NCBI GenBank assembly: GCA_028023455.1
Contig: JAQFVV010006216.1
Span: 3,982,877-4,046,876, forward strand
Direction: 5' to 3'
Length of the DNA stretch: 64,000 bases
DNA from: Epiperipatus broadwayi
Taxonomy: Eukaryota; Onychophora; Udeonychophora; Euonychophora; Peripatidae
Under the pieces are notes generated by a model that was given only the letters and a program-made list of their open reading frames with translations, did no database searches and was not told the DNA's origin. Positions 33,900 through 47,500 of this stretch are shown piece after piece; position 1 is the stretch's first letter, and each line of letters starts with the position of its first letter. A program made the position numbers and the translations under genes.

Positions 33900-35340
33900 A
33901 CAATAATATTTTAAACAGTTAGTAGAAATATTTTGGATCATCTTTTAAATAATGATGCAATAATTGAGATATTGGCTTTTAAAAATATATCTATCCCATC
34001 TACTCATTTGTGCAATGATTTACAGCTTTGTGAAATTAAACAGATCTTTTTAATCTTAAAAATCTAAAGGCTCTAAGTACTGATAAAATATTGGAGAAGT
34101 TTTAAATAATGAGGTTAGACAAGATTAGAATAATTATTATGGAATATTACTATTATCTATTACTACAAAGGTAATCTCAAGAATTTTGTTGAATGGATTG
34201 TACCAGTCATAGATGAATAAATACCAGAGACTCAGTATCACTTAACTATACATATCTTTTTATTTTTGGATACATGTAAAAAAAAAAAAATGTGAAAAAC
34301 AAAGAAATGATTTGTTTGGCTCTGTTAGATCTGTGGCACTTGAAATCAGAGAGACTTTTATTTTTATAGATAAAAAAATCTAAGGTGTTTAAAATGATAA
34401 TTAGTATTTAAAAAAGTCTACTAGCTACAACTTCATCTTCAATTTATGTGACAATGGTCTTTGCAATTGTTTTAAGTGACTTACAGATGCAGGTATCAAT
34501 ATAAAATATGGGTTGATGGTGAAATTTTTAATTTAAATACATTAAAAGCAAAAACAAAAATTTCATTTTTCTGGCTTCTTGATTTACAATATACTGATTA
34601 TTCTGTTATTTTTGCCAATTCAAAGATAACGTATAGAATATACTTAATGTTTAAATGCAACATATAAAGATTTTTGTTTAGCAAATAATGTATCTTTTAT
34701 TAGTTAGTAGCAAAAAAATATTCAGACGTTTTAGCTTGGATGACTTTCAGCTTGAAAATATGAAATAATTTAAACATTTTAATTGCTTTTTAAATGGAAG
34801 ACTTAGATATACACATATTTTGATGTTGCAGCTACTTATAACAAGTTACAAAGTAAGATATTTCTTCACAGTGATATAACTAATGTTAGTAAATTCATTG
34901 TATATAAAGTTGTATTACCCAGTTTATTGTATGAAATTGAAATTTGGACCTCTGTCAATAAAACATAAAGGTTTAAAAAGTTTATTTAAGAATAGTTCTT
35001 GTTCTTCAGCTTATTGGATATGATATTATAGTGTCTACTATTGTAAAATCACATTTTCATTGGATTGGACATGTGAAATAAATGAATGATAACAAACTTC
35101 TTTTTATTATTTAATGTGGAAGTTAAGCAGGGTATTCATGGAGAGATAAATCTCATTTACATTATAAAAATTATCTCAAGGTTATTCTAAAGAACTGCAA
35201 TGTGGATAGTTTTATTGTGGAATATGGTTAAAGATAGAATATAATGGATAAATATAATTAGACAAAGTTTTGAAATCTTTCAAAAAGAAAAGTTTGATGC
35301 AGAAAAAGTTAAAAGACAGTATTACTAAACATCAAATAAA
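33900..35340 (+). pseudogene. Decayed LINE reverse transcriptase, third family
   Basis: Remnants in order: LSTDKI (~34070), KVISRILLNGL (~34170-34200) and a 63-codon frame at 34476-34667. That frame reads RCRYQYKIWVDGEIFNLNTL, KAKTKI, DLQYTDYSVIFANSK, in which YTDY stands where active enzymes have YADD. VYKVVLPSLLYEIEIWTS (~34900-34955), HFHWIGHVK (~35053-35080) and YLKVILKNCNVDSF (~35170-35212) follow. These are the reverse transcriptase and post-reverse-transcriptase landmarks of a common invertebrate LINE group. Upstream endonuclease is not seen. Dense stops; the loss of the second catalytic Asp makes it inactive. Confidence 0.75.
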
Positions 35341-36344
35341 CAGAATAATGGTCCATATGTAGATGTATTCATGTTTCATAGATTGGTTTGGTCATCACAA
35401 AACTTAATTCTAGTGTGTTATTATCACTTTCTTTTTTCTTTATATTTTTTTAAAATTGAAATGGCTTTATTTGTTTGTAAGTGATTTCTGCAGATAACAT
35501 TTAAAAAAAAAACTATAAACTTTCCAAAACTGACACATATATAGATTAAAAAGAACTTTTCCATTATGAAAACTTTTAATGCATTTTCAATACTGTTTGA
35601 TCATGATTGAAAAAATATTACATAAATAAATACTTTTAAATTTGCCTAGTTATGATTAAATTTATAAATGCTAATTAGTATATAAATTCTCTGGCTGATT
35701 ATTTTAGATTCTTAGAAATTCAGTAATTGTATTTAAAATGTTTGAATATTATTATTTTAAGTAAGTCAGGCATGTTAAATATATGAACAATTTAAACATT
35801 TAATTATATTGTAATTGACCCGTGCATCTTTAAATGGCAAATAATTTAATTTTTTAAAGTTATTTTTTAATTTCCTGATAGACATGCAATGCTATTAAAA
35901 TATTTAAAGCTAATCAATTGTGTCATTTATTATATTCAAGATTTTGTCTTTTTTAAGAAAATTTAAATTATAAATTCTTTTTAAACAATTTCAACACCAT
36001 TTTTTTATTTATTGACTGTGAACATGGTTATTTAAGAATTAAATAACATTTGAATACCAAAATGATACAGATAAGCATAACTGTGGCATTCAATTGTCCA
36101 AACTGAATTTTTAAAAAAACTTTTCACAATTGGAAATTGTTGGACATTGCTAAAGTAATATGTTCAGTCAAATGATTAATTTGTCGTTGTGATTCTTATA
36201 AATCTTTTTCTAAATAATTTTTAGTTCATTTACAATCATAACATTTCTGCCTGCATCAATTTTTATTTTGTGTTATTTTTCTGCATCTTCTTGTTCTAGT
36301 TACTATGGATTATTGTTCTTTATTTTTTCTACTTAACTTTAAGA
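35341..36344. other. A+T-rich spacer
   Basis: Nothing assignable on either strand. Confidence 0.6.
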
Positions 36345-36475
36345 ACAACTCTACCCCCCTCCCATTATCTCTTCTCTTTTTATCTTATTATTGATAATTG
36401 AATTTGACTATATTTTCTATGATTTGCAAATCTAAAATTTATACTTGATTTTAATACATTGTTTTATAACTAATG
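36345..36475 (+). repeat. Block z, left copy
   Basis: CCCCCCTCCCATTATC...TTGATAATTGAATTTGAC...CATTGTTTTAT is shared with 49951-50080 at about 85-90% identity. Here it lies immediately before block x; on the right it lies after block y. Confidence 0.85.
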
Positions 36476-36476
36476 T

Positions 36477-36620
36477 GTAATGGGATTCAAAAATATAACA
36501 AACTTTACAAATTATTCTAAGTCTAATTACTTTTTTTCTTTTATTAAATCATATTAATCTTTAATATGAGTTTCAAGACCCCATTACTCAAGCAGAGGAG
36601 TAAATATGATTGATATCTAC
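36477..36620 (+). repeat. Block x, left copy
   Basis: Starts TGTAATGGGATTCAAAAATA and matches 44078-44223 at about 90%. The TGTAAT start is compatible with an LTR edge. After 36620 the two copies diverge, where a 3.2-kb segment intervenes before block y. Confidence 0.85.
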
Positions 36621-39600
36621 TGAAACGGGAACCTCCTAATCCCTTGCCGTTTCATCATAAATATAGTAGCCCACTCGTCTCTGTTAGATTCGAATCTCAT
36701 TTAAACTATAATATGTAAAATAAAACTACAATTTGCTGTCATGGCTGTCTGAACAGCATTATATATTTACATACAAAAGAACGCTATAATTAGATAGGTT
36801 TGATAGAATTATAGCGTATTATTATTAATATCGCGTTTATTTTAAAAAAAAATACTTTTATTATGTTAAATAATGATAAGGTTCAATTTATTAATAAATT
36901 TATTATTTTAATTCGTATGTCGATATATAATCCAACCTATATGTGTAATGTATATAGGGGTGGCATGATTTAAAACATTAAAATGTGTTGTTTATTTAAA
37001 AATGTTAAAAAGGTTTTCTTTCAAATGTGCCAAGAAGTCTTCTTTAAAAATTAAGATTCTTTTTTTTCTTACAATTAAAAGTTGGTTAGAAACATATTCT
37101 GTCATAAACAAGTATTTAATTAGTGACCGCACCTACCTGTGGTCAAATTAAAAAGTCATTTTAAAATCTGGCTAATTGAAATTGCGTCAGATATAAACAT
37201 TTAAGTTATTTTTGGATTAAAATTTGTTTATGGCAAAATAGTTTTACAAAATAACCATAAAAGTTATAACTAAAAAACTTTAATAGTTTATCCAATATTT
37301 AGGATCAAAACTACATGTTTTTAGGAATTTAATTAAAACGGAATTAAGTCAAAGTTATAACACCTCAGAAACTTATCAGCATATTTGAAAGCAGATTGTA
37401 TGTTAACAAAATTAATTAAAAAAATGTAATCATGAAGCAAAGACAAATTCCTAAAGGTGTTAAGCTGATAAGGAAAAGATATAAATGGGCCATATTTTGA
37501 GCGGGAAAAGACTACTGAGAGATAATACAAGAGGAATTGACTGAGAGCTATAATACAAGATAGAACTGACTGAGATCTATATACTGAGAGGAGACTCCAT
37601 TTTGAAGTGCATTTTATATTTAAAAAATCAAATCTAGTTTTGAACTGAGATGTCCAGCTAGTTTGGCCATCTTAGCTGCGACTCCGTAAGGAGGCGACAG
37701 GTTTGTTTCCATCCGACACCGTTTATAACCAAGAATGCCACTATAACATCTACCATCTAACCTAAAAAAGGAAGAAGAATGCCACTATAATATTTACAGG
37801 CCACCTGTAAAAGAAGAGCAAGCCGCCCAGGAAACTCACCAAGGTCCAGCTCAAGCACCTAATAATACCGGTAAATCACTTTAAACTGCTGAGCTCTGTC
37901 TACTTTCCGTATATTTTATGTATAATTTCAAACTACCTTTTTAAATTCTAGTTAGCTAACTAACCACTCAGTATATTTTAATGTTAAAGCTTTTTTTTTA
38001 TTGTTTTAAAAATGATTCACTTGCTTTTAAAATTTCCATCCTTAAGAAATTAATTAATGTTTCTACTTTAAACGATCACTGCAGTCATGTCTCTAGTTAT
38101 TTTTTTATCACATAGTTTTTAATATTTGTTATATTTACTTTATGATATGCTGACGCTTCGAAACAGCGAATACTAAATTTTAATATTTCAAGAAGAGATT
38201 AATTAAATCCTCTTCATGTAATTATTTATAATCTTATTTCTGTGCGCTGTTTTGAAACCCTCTTAAGAAAATAGTAACAACTCGCTCATTATTATTTAAT
38301 ATTTTTTTTGATAATTGTTTGATTGTAAATTTTTGCAATGTGGCTTGTTTTAGTGCGGTTTAATTTTTAAATACTAAGAAATAGACTAACCTTGATAAAT
38401 ATTTATAAGTATATTTGCTATTTAAGTTATTTATTAAACCCCATCAAATATACTTTTCCCTCCTTTTAAATACTTGTCAGTTGATCAATAACAAATTAGA
38501 TTAATCTGGAACAGCAAAGATTATCTGTAATTATTCCCATCTATAGCATATATTTTATCATGTTACCTAAGAGTTGGCTTCTATTTGATTAAGCTAATAA
38601 GCTATTGTTCTTGCCTATAGAATATAAATTTTACAGATGTTTTGCTTGGCGGATGTGATTTATTCACTTTAATATTTTCTCATTTTGCTGCCATGTATAT
38701 TTACGTAAATAAGATGTAGCCTCGGTTAAGCCAGCACATCTTCCTCTCATAGGATAGAGCAGTCGCGAAGCCTGAGTTTAAGGCCAGGTTAGCACGTAAG
38801 TCCCCCGCCTTTCTGAACTATTTGTTCCTTTTCATGCAGCTTAACGATCGGTTTTCAGGGTACCGGTGTTGGTCGCAGAAACCCTTGATCTACCAATCCA
38901 TCTGCAGAGCGACTTTATTATTGTATTGCTGGTGCTATAGTGCATTAGTACATCCAGAGCAGCCAACTCTACCTCCCTATTTTAGTTCTTTCAGCAATTG
39001 GCTGAGATATTCTTAAAATCCGGTCAATCTAAGTTATTGCAGCCCTATTTAGGCTAAATAAATAAATATAAACAGACGAGAAACATCTACCATAAGTGTT
39101 GACCAAGGTTTAGTTTAATTATTAGTATTCAGCCACACACCAAGAGGAGTCTGCATATGTTACACGATAGACATGGCGTAGTGATAAGCTATTTATTTAA
39201 ATGCCTGCGTGCATTGATTAGATATAAATTCGTAAAATAATTGTATACAAATTGTAAGATGAATAACTGCTGTGTTCATCTTATTTAAAATGTAAATTTA
39301 TTTATTAATCTTACCAAAGAATCTGTCCAAACTCTTCAGCCATTAAATGCCTGCATGCATTTTTACATGTGTAAAATTTGTAAGAAATAGTTTAGATCAA
39401 ACTTATTATTGAAGAAATTAAACTTTAGTAAATTAACCTAGTCCACTCTCAGTTTCATTATTCAATCCAATTCTCATTATGTGATAGAATATGCATTATT
39501 AAAGGTCTCCATTAAGTTAACTATTCGTTAGATACGATCAATTTGTAATTTAATTATGAGTCTCATTGTTTCTCCCTGACCTATGTCGGCCGCGAATAAA

Positions 39601-39797
39601 GGACTATGCTACATGTAATTTCAAGGTGGTCATTCGTAGGGTCTTGAGTCTTGGAGTACTGGCTTACGAGTTGAAGTGTGGTCGGACCTGGGATGTCACA
39701 GTCCTAGTCTGGACAGCTTCGGTCTCTTTTGCTTGGATTCTGAATTCTGTTATGCGAATGTGCAAACTTGACTGTTACACTACATATTAATTATATT
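36621..39797. other. 3.2-kb segment between blocks x and y, partly G+C-richer
   Basis: This segment separates x from y on the left but is absent on the right, where x and y are only ~17 bp apart. It includes unusually complex stretches: 37650-37890 (GCGACTCCGTAAGGAGGCGAC; CACTATAA duplicated at 37739 and 37782), 38640-39060 and 39580-39780. No frame gives a recognisable protein; the 64- and 74-codon frames at 38822 and 39566 are unassigned. It could be an inserted element or the original neighbouring DNA. Terminal repeats were not seen. Confidence 0.5.
37505..37592 (+). repeat. Short tandem repeat, ~28-bp unit, three copies
   Basis: ACTGAGAGATAATACAAGAG, ACTGAGAGCTATAATACAAG and ACTGAGATCTATATACTGAG follow one another at ~27-30-bp spacing. 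Confidence 0.8.
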
Positions 39798-41309
39798 TCC
39801 AGTCAGACTGAGATTTAATAAAAATATTAAAGTGAAAGTCACTTTTCCAGACCAAGGTAACTCTGTCTGGCTGCATGAAATGTGAAACATTTCATGGGAT
39901 ATTTATAATAGGTTTAAACTCTAGGGTGCCATCTAGTCAATTAAACTAGACCCAAGAGACAATGTTAACATGCTTCAAGCACTTGACCCATGACTAGCTA
40001 TAGAATAAAAACTACATCAGCATCTCAGAATATTTAAATAAAATTATCTATTTACTCTTAATTAAATTGAAAGAGAAATGTAAAATGAGTCTAATAATTT
40101 ACAACATATTTATTAAATAATATAACATAAATAATAAGGAATATTCAAAAACATAAAACAAAATATGAATGCTTATATGAATTTCTATAATTTATAGCAA
40201 TCCTATGCTTATTTAAATGTAGTTATTATTAACACTTATGAATATCTAAAGTTCTATTTAAAGATAAAATTTAAAAGTTCTATACTGGTATTAAGAATTC
40301 AAAAGTTCTATTAATAGCATCAATGAACATATTTACCTAGAATCTTTGTACAGTTTCTGATTTTTTTCATATGGGTGATCACCCCTATCTTCTGATCTGG
40401 TCAGATACATGGTAGGCATATATTTTAGTATTATGATTCTTCTTCTTTGCTCCGTGTCCTATAGTGTGGGCTGTTTCAATTGATTTGCCATAGTAGGCTC
40501 AAACATTGTCAAAAACGCAAATCAGAATACTACTACTGTATACAGTTATTGGCACACAGGAGACAAGTAGAGGAAAAACAAACAAACACCCAGCTTCAGT
40601 CTAACAATGCCTTTCTCTCTTTAACATGACCATAAAAAGGTTGTTTCATCAAGCTGGACTTCATTGTTTTAGCTGCGTGTAGATTTTGTTTAGCATTGCT
40701 AACTGACCTTGGTTACCTCTCTGGTCAACTACTATCTTTTATAAAATTCTCTGGATAATCTTCTTGAACAATATGAATAAACTGAATAATCTCAATAGGG
40801 GATTTCAGTTTTTGATACACTCTGCCTTCACCCCTGCTTGAGTTTTCACCCATGTTATCAATTCATTTGATCTTTATTTTTTTAATTAGTATATTTTTTT
40901 ATTCCCTTATTTTTTCCATTTTAATTTTGTCAAAATTACTTCTTTATTATTTATTTTATCAGTCAGAAATCTTGATCTCCAAAACCTGATTAATCTTGTA
41001 CAAATTGTTTCAATTAATTATAAACTTTTAATTAAAAGTGCTTTTAATCAAAAGTACTTTTGAAAAAATTATATAAAAGTAAAATACACACACACACACA
41101 CACAAAAAGAAAAATAAGTTATAATCAATATTTTAATTTATTTCCCATTATGTATACTGTACTTTTCTTTTTCTTTTAATTTTTTCTTTTCAAACAATTA
41201 AATATGGAAATGTATAATTTTATTTTTCTATTTTATTTTTTAAAAAATCATGTAACTCGTATATACACACACTTATGCAATGTATATATTTACACATTGT
41301 TACACCACA
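39798..41309 (+). repeat. Block y, left copy (LTR-like, uninterrupted)
   Basis: Matches the right-hand copy at 44241-49938 across its length once two insertions there are removed; anchors include TAAACTCTAGGG, ATGTTAACATGCTTCAAGCA, GCTCAAACATTG and TTTAATCAAAAGTACTTTTG. Homology to the other copy stops near 41268. A purine tract on the minus strand (plus CCCCTCCCC at 41310) follows ACACCACA. This would fit an LTR bordered by a polypurine tract for a minus-strand element. It holds the empty sites for the LINE (~40120) and the MITE (~41252). A (CA)n tract lies at 41085-41104. Confidence 0.8.
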
Positions 41310-42399
41310 CCCCTCCCCAATTGAGGATTTAAATGCATCAATCCCATTACTTATGTATTGTACCACTTTAAATTCTTCATTTTTAATAACTTTAATTATT
41401 TTTCAAAGTGTATATCAGTCTTTATTTCACTATTAAACAATAAATGGTAATATCAAGAGAGATATCCCATAAAGTATTAGGCAATTCACCACGCAGATCG
41501 ATTTTGTGTTGATTAAACCAACTTTTAATTTCTTGTAGAAGCCGAGACTATGACACGGGTCAATTTTGTGCTCAATGGATCATGAACACAGACTTTAAAA
41601 CTGAGAATGACAGGATTACTTCTACTGCGCATTCGATTTATGAAAATATTTATTTTATTTAGCTACTGGGAATTTTTCTTCCAGTTTTATTATCACTGGG
41701 CCAGGACTTTTTCTACTGGTGCGTCATCATCAATATTATATAATCTTTGCACATAACCATCTATAAAACAAAGTCATCACAAGAAAAGGCGTAATTCAAA
41801 CCAAACTCTGACCTGAAATTCATATCTTTGCCCAAATACTCACACACTCCTCAATCTTAATTTAACTTTTTTTTTTTTACACATTTGATAATGATTTATT
41901 TTCATTATTAGTTTTACCTTCATTTATTTGATTTTTATTTTGAATGCTTTATTTTAATTTATTTTATCTTTTTCAAAACATTTTAATTATATATATTTAT
42001 TTAAGTCATGCTCCACTGTGTTTTACAGGCTTACGAGTTTGGGTTTGTCACAACAATATGGTAAAGAAAATCGTGGGGTTTGTCATTAGTTTTCAAAAAC
42101 TAAGTTGTTTAAGAATTTATTTTTCATCATTTTTTTAAATCTTTTTATTAAGACTAACTTTGATACTCATTTTCTTTATTCGCAATCTTTGGTCATTATT
42201 AATTAAGTCAAGCCCACAAATCTGCCAGATTACATATCTAGTTTTTATCTGGTGATTCTTTAATATTTTTTTCCTTTTTTAATGAATGGGGGATTGTGAA
42301 TCACCTCTTGTTTTTTTCTAGCCTTCTATGAGTATTATCAGAATCACTCCTGGTTCTCCGAAAGATTTTTATTCTTTTGGGGCTATTGGAAAATCAACT
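41310..42399 (-). other. Between the LTR-like block and gag
   Basis: In a minus-strand element this should hold protease and polymerase, but none is recognisable. A weak CCDKP fragment at ~42050 on the minus strand could be a zinc-knuckle remnant. The element therefore appears deleted for pol. Confidence 0.4.
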
Positions 42400-43618
42400 T
42401 TTTCAGGCTCCACTCCTTGAATTTACTCTATGGCTATATCTTATGCCATTTATAGCCAGCTCTCTAGATTGGAATTTAAATCTCATCCTTTACATCATAT
42501 ATAGGTCTGCTGCTGTCAAAAGCATTCAACAATTCCATCTGTTCCACTGTTTTCCTCTCAGTACCTATGAGCATTTGCTCAACATTATGAGGTAAGTTGT
42601 GATGCACTATCTGAATAATTTGTTGTTCTGATAGTGGGTTGGCTGTTAAGGAGTGTAACTTTGCCACTTGCCATCTGAAAAAGAACATGAAAGCTTCACT
42701 GGACTGTCATCTATCTTGTGACACCTGGTGATGAATATTTTCCTGGAAATTCTCACTCCAATAACTAGCTAATAAAGCTTTTTTGTATTCAGAAAAGTGA
42801 TGAGTTTATGATATAAAAAATCCCACCAAGCTTGAAACCCTCCTTGTAAATGGCTACACACAATCACTATCACGGCCTCTTCACCTGATTTAAGGTGAAA
42901 TATCTTTCGAAGATATTAAAGTGTTCCTTTGGAGCTTCACTCATGTAGCCAGAAAATAACTGAATTTTTAAAAACTGATTTACAATTTCCGGGTTATTTA
43001 CAATGCGTGTGTTTATGATTACAATTGTCTGGTCTTAATTATTTACTTTGATAGGCATCTTTATTTCACCCAATGTCTCAGCTTGCCTATTGCTACCTTT
43101 GATAATATTTTTTTTTGTATTAATTTTGATCTTAATCTCGTCAATTATTTTGTTATTTTCCATTTTAGTTTCCACTACAGCCTCTCACACTAGCCCTATA
43201 TGTATTTCATATGCCATCTTGATTAGATTCTCAACTTGCATTTTATTTTCATTTATTTCTCTCATAATTTCTTCTTTCATTTGATTATAACCCAGTCTGA
43301 TTTGATCTTTTAATTTTTCAAGCATTTCAGTTTGCCCTTCTAATTTTCTGTTTGTTTCATCATTCTGGTTTTTAAGCTCTTCGGCTATTTTTTTACTTTC
43401 TTCAGCTACTTTTTGTTTTTCAAATATGCTAGTTTTAATGCTATGATCTCACTATTTTCTTGTTTGTTTGTAACTTCCTTTTCATTTTTCCTTTGCTGTT
43501 CTTCACTAGAAACATTCTCTACTTTATTATTCTCAGTTTTATTTTGCTGTTCCTCACTGGGAACATTCTTTATTTCCTTATTCAGTTCCTCCAATTTAGC
43601 TCTATTTCTTGTAATCAT
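42400..43618 (-). pseudogene. Retroelement gag, minus strand, broken
   Basis: From ATG at 43618 the minus strand encodes a charged, glutamine/glutamate-rich coiled-coil-like N-terminus (LEELNKEIK, two EEQQ repeats), then KSKKIAEELK- and MREINENKM-type sequence to ~43100. The gag core follows: SEAPKEHFNIFERYF (~42950-42900), HLQGGFQAWWDF (~42850-42810), SEAFMFFFRWQVAKLH (~42695-42650) and LSEQQIIQIVHHNLPHNVEQML (~42625-42560). Family knowledge: a hydrophobic LxG...AxxWW core with a downstream helix is typical of LTR-retrotransposon gag proteins. At least three frameshifts or stops separate the pieces. It sits between two LTR-like blocks in the orientation that would make 44-50 kb the 5' LTR. 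No polymerase accompanies it. Confidence 0.65.
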
Positions 43619-44077
43619 TTACGCTTTTTCAAAAAAAAAAACTTTTATTTTTTTATTTTATAGTACATTTTAATAATGTATTTTACTCACAACTAATAAG
43701 TTTACTAATTTATTTAATTTAATACTTTTATTTAATTGCTTTACTAATTTATTCTTTTCTTTAATCAATAATTAAATACGAGTGTTTGCCCCATTTTCCC
43801 CAACACCATTAACCTGCAGATTTCTACCTTTATCTACTACATATATATTTTTTGTTTTCTTTAATACAAACTATAATATTTTAATAAACTAATCCGACTT
43901 ATCTTTCTTTTTTAACATATAAAGTTATCATTAGTGCTGTTTGTTCTCTCCACTCTTATAAATTTATTTACTTTAATTATAATTTTTTTTCTCTGAGAGG
44001 CGATATTTATGTTATGCTTTTTTTTTTTTTTTAATTTAATTAGAACGAATGTTTGAGCTCTCACATTGGATGATTTT
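43619..44077 (-). other. Putative leader between the 5' LTR-like block and gag
   Basis: A+T-rich with a T16 run at ~44018-44033. Immediately next to block x the minus strand reads CCCATTACA then AAATCATCC; no clear tRNA primer-binding site was recognised. Confidence 0.4.
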
Positions 44078-44564
44078 GTAATGGGATTTAAAAATATAAA
44101 AAACTTTACAAATTATTCTAAGTCTAATTACTTATTATTTTACTTTATTAAATCATATTAATCTTTACTATGATTTTCAAGACCCGTTACTCAAGCAGAG
44201 AAGTAAATATGATTAATATTTACATATTAATCACAGCCCCTTGTCAGACTACGATTTAATAAAAATATTAAAATGACAGTCACTTTTTCAGACTGAGGTA
44301 ACTCTCTCTGGCTGCATGACACATGAAACATCTCATGAGAATATTTAGAATGGGTTTAAACTCTAGGGCACAATCTAGTCAATTAGATTAGATCCCAAGA
44401 GAAAATGTTAACATGCTTCAAGCACTTGATCCATGACTAGCTATATAAAAAAACATGAGATCGGCAAGAATATTTAAATAAAATTGTCTATTTATTCTTA
44501 ATTAAATTGAAAGAGAGAGAGAAACGTAAAATGATACTAATAATTTACAACATATTTATTAAAT

Positions 44565-47500
44565 AGCTGCAGAAAGGAGTTTGCTATTAACTGAAAGGAG
44601 ACCCTTTGATTCCTCTTGGAGGCCTTAAAGGAACCGAGCAGAGCAAATTTCTAATGTCCACTCCATGTGTTCTTGTCGTTGCAGCTGTTATTACTATGTG
44701 ATTATTCACACAGTATATGAAAATGGATGGGCTGCTCACCAACACACATTAGCTAGCATGTTGAGTTTATTGGCTTTTTACCTCTGAGTTTAAAAATATT
44801 TTTTCAATATATATAATCATGACAGATAAAAATAAATCATGACCCTTATTCCCAGGAGGCTGTAAAGTCACCAACCAAGGCAGCGGTTGGTGGCTGAAGG
44901 CAGAGGGTGCTAAAAATCCCTTGAATGCAGACTCAGGCTGCCATTTGATGATGACTTTTTATTTAGGCACTTACAACTGCAGATCACTTTCAAGTGAAGG
45001 AAGATTGCAAGAGTTAGAAGAAGAACTATCTTATATTAAATGGGACATTATTGGACTTTGTGAAGTTAGAAGAAAAGGTGAAGAAACAATTGATTTAAAA
45101 AGTGGACATATACTCTACTATAAAGGCACAAATATTGGAAATACTAGAGTAGGATTCATTATAAATAAAAAATGGAAGAATAACATTGTGGAGATTGATG
45201 GTGTATCGGACAAAGTGGCAAGATTAGTTTTACTACTTAGTAGCAGATACCAAATGCAGATAATTCAGGTTTATGCTCCAACAAGTTCTCATAGTGATGA
45301 AGTAGTAGAAGATTTTTATATGGATGTACAAAAGGCTTTTGATCAGAGTAAACAACATTTTAAAATTGTTATGGGAGACTTTAATGCTAGAATTGGTAAA
45401 CAAATGAAAGACGAAAATGCTGTAGGTAATTTTGGTTATGGTAATAGAAATGAGAGAGGACATAGACTTGTGGAGTTTGCAGAAAAAGAAAAACTTTATA
45501 TTATGAATTTTTTTTTTGAGAAAAATGTTAAAAGAAAATGGACATGGAAGCATCCAAATAAAGGTACAGCAGAATTGGATTATATTTTGACTAACAGAAA
45601 ATACATATTTCAAGATTGTAATGTTCTTAATAAATTTAACACAGGAAGTGATCATCGATTAGTAAGATGTAAGATACATGTTAATGCAAAACTAGAGAGA
45701 CAAAAATTATTAAGAAAAACAATATTTACAGTTGATATTCCTAATCTTCAGAAACATTCTAATGAATTTAAATTAAAACTTACAAATCGGTTTCAAGTAT
45801 TAGTAGATTTTGAAGATTCAGATTTGAATGAAATTAATAGGAAAATAACTGATACACTTTTAAAAACTGCCACAAAGGTAGCTGGTAGAAAAAAGCAGCA
45901 ATTGACCAATAAAATTTCTACTGAGACTAGACAATTTATGAAGAAAAGAAGGAATATGAAGATATACAAAAATGATGCATTAAAAAGGATTGAATATCTC
46001 GAATTTTGTAAAATGGTGCAGAAAAGAGTTGAAAATGATATAAGAAAGTATAATTGTGAACTAGCAAGGAAAGCTGTAGAAGAGAATAAAAGTCTAAAGA
46101 ATGTAAAACAACATTTAATAAGAAAAAAAGATGGCATTATTACTAAAAAGAGAGATGACATCATGAAATGTGTAGAAGACTTCTATCAAGAATTATATAG
46201 TAATAAAGAACAAGTACCTCCTATACCTATTATATCTTCTGAATTGCCCAGAATTTTGAATGAGGAGGTGAGACATGCAATTAAATTTATGAAGAAAGGG
46301 AAGGCTCCAGGTAATGATGGAATTATAATTGATATATTAAAAGAAGCAGGTGAAGAAATAGAAATTTTTTTAGCAAAGTTATATTCCAAATGTCTAAATG
46401 ATAAAGATGTACCAGATGATTGGAAGAATGCAGTATTAATATTAATATTTTAAAAAGGTGATAAAGAAGATATTAGAAATTACAGACCTATCAGTCTTTT
46501 ATCAGTTTTATACAAAATTTTTACTAAGATAATTACAACTCATCTACAGAGAACACTGGATTTCCACCAACCAAGAGAACAAGCTGGATTTAAAAGTGGT
46601 TTTAGTACAGTAGATCATATCCAGGTATTGAGAGAAGTTATAGAAAAGACAAATGAATATGAGTTGCCATTATGCTTAGGATTTGTAGATTATGAAAAGG
46701 CATTTGATTCTATAAACATTTCTTCAGTGATTAAAGCATTGGATCATCAAGGTATAGATCCAGGATATTGTCATATTTTAAAGAATATTTATAAAAATGC
46801 AACAGCAACAATTGGATTACATAATGATAGTAGGAAAGTCAACATTGAGAAGGGTGTAAGACAGGGTGACTCCATATCTCCAAAATTTTTTACAGCAGTG
46901 CTGCAAGAAGTATTTTGTGGATTAAAATGGGAAGCTAAAGGAGTGAAAGTAAATGGAGATTATTTAAGTCATTTAGATTTTGCAGATGATGTAGTTGTTT
47001 TTGCAAATAGTGGTTTAGAGTTACAGGAAATGTTGCAGGAGTTATCAGATGAAAGTAGGACTAACGATAAATATTAAAAAGACTAAAGTGATGTTTAATA
47101 TATTTTCTCAAAATATGAAAATAAAGATTGATTATGGTGAATTAGAAGAAGTTAACAGTTACAAATACCTTGGTCAGATTATTAATACAGATGAAAACAT
47201 AATGGATGAAATTAATCATAGAATTAAACTTGGTTGGAGTGCATTTGGTAGAAATAACTTGATACTAAAAGGAAATATGCCTATGTGTTTGAAGAGGAAG
47301 GTTTTTAATAAATGTGTTTTGTCAATTCTTACTTATGGATTGGACACTTAATAGAAGAGCAATACAGAGACTTCAAATCACTCAAAGAAGTATGGAGAGA
47401 TGCATGTTGGGATTAACAAGAAGAGATCGAAAATGCAATGTTATGGGTAAGAGAACAAACAGATGTTACTGACCTTATTGAAAAAATTAAAAGATTGAAA

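Noticed and set aside
43048-43673. Plus-strand hydrophobic frames of 67-86 codons
   Set aside because: Antisense shadows of the minus-strand gag N-terminus.
45233-46164. 140- and 123-codon minus-strand frames
   Set aside because: They lie antisense to the LINE endonuclease and linker, which carry clear catalytic motifs on the plus strand.
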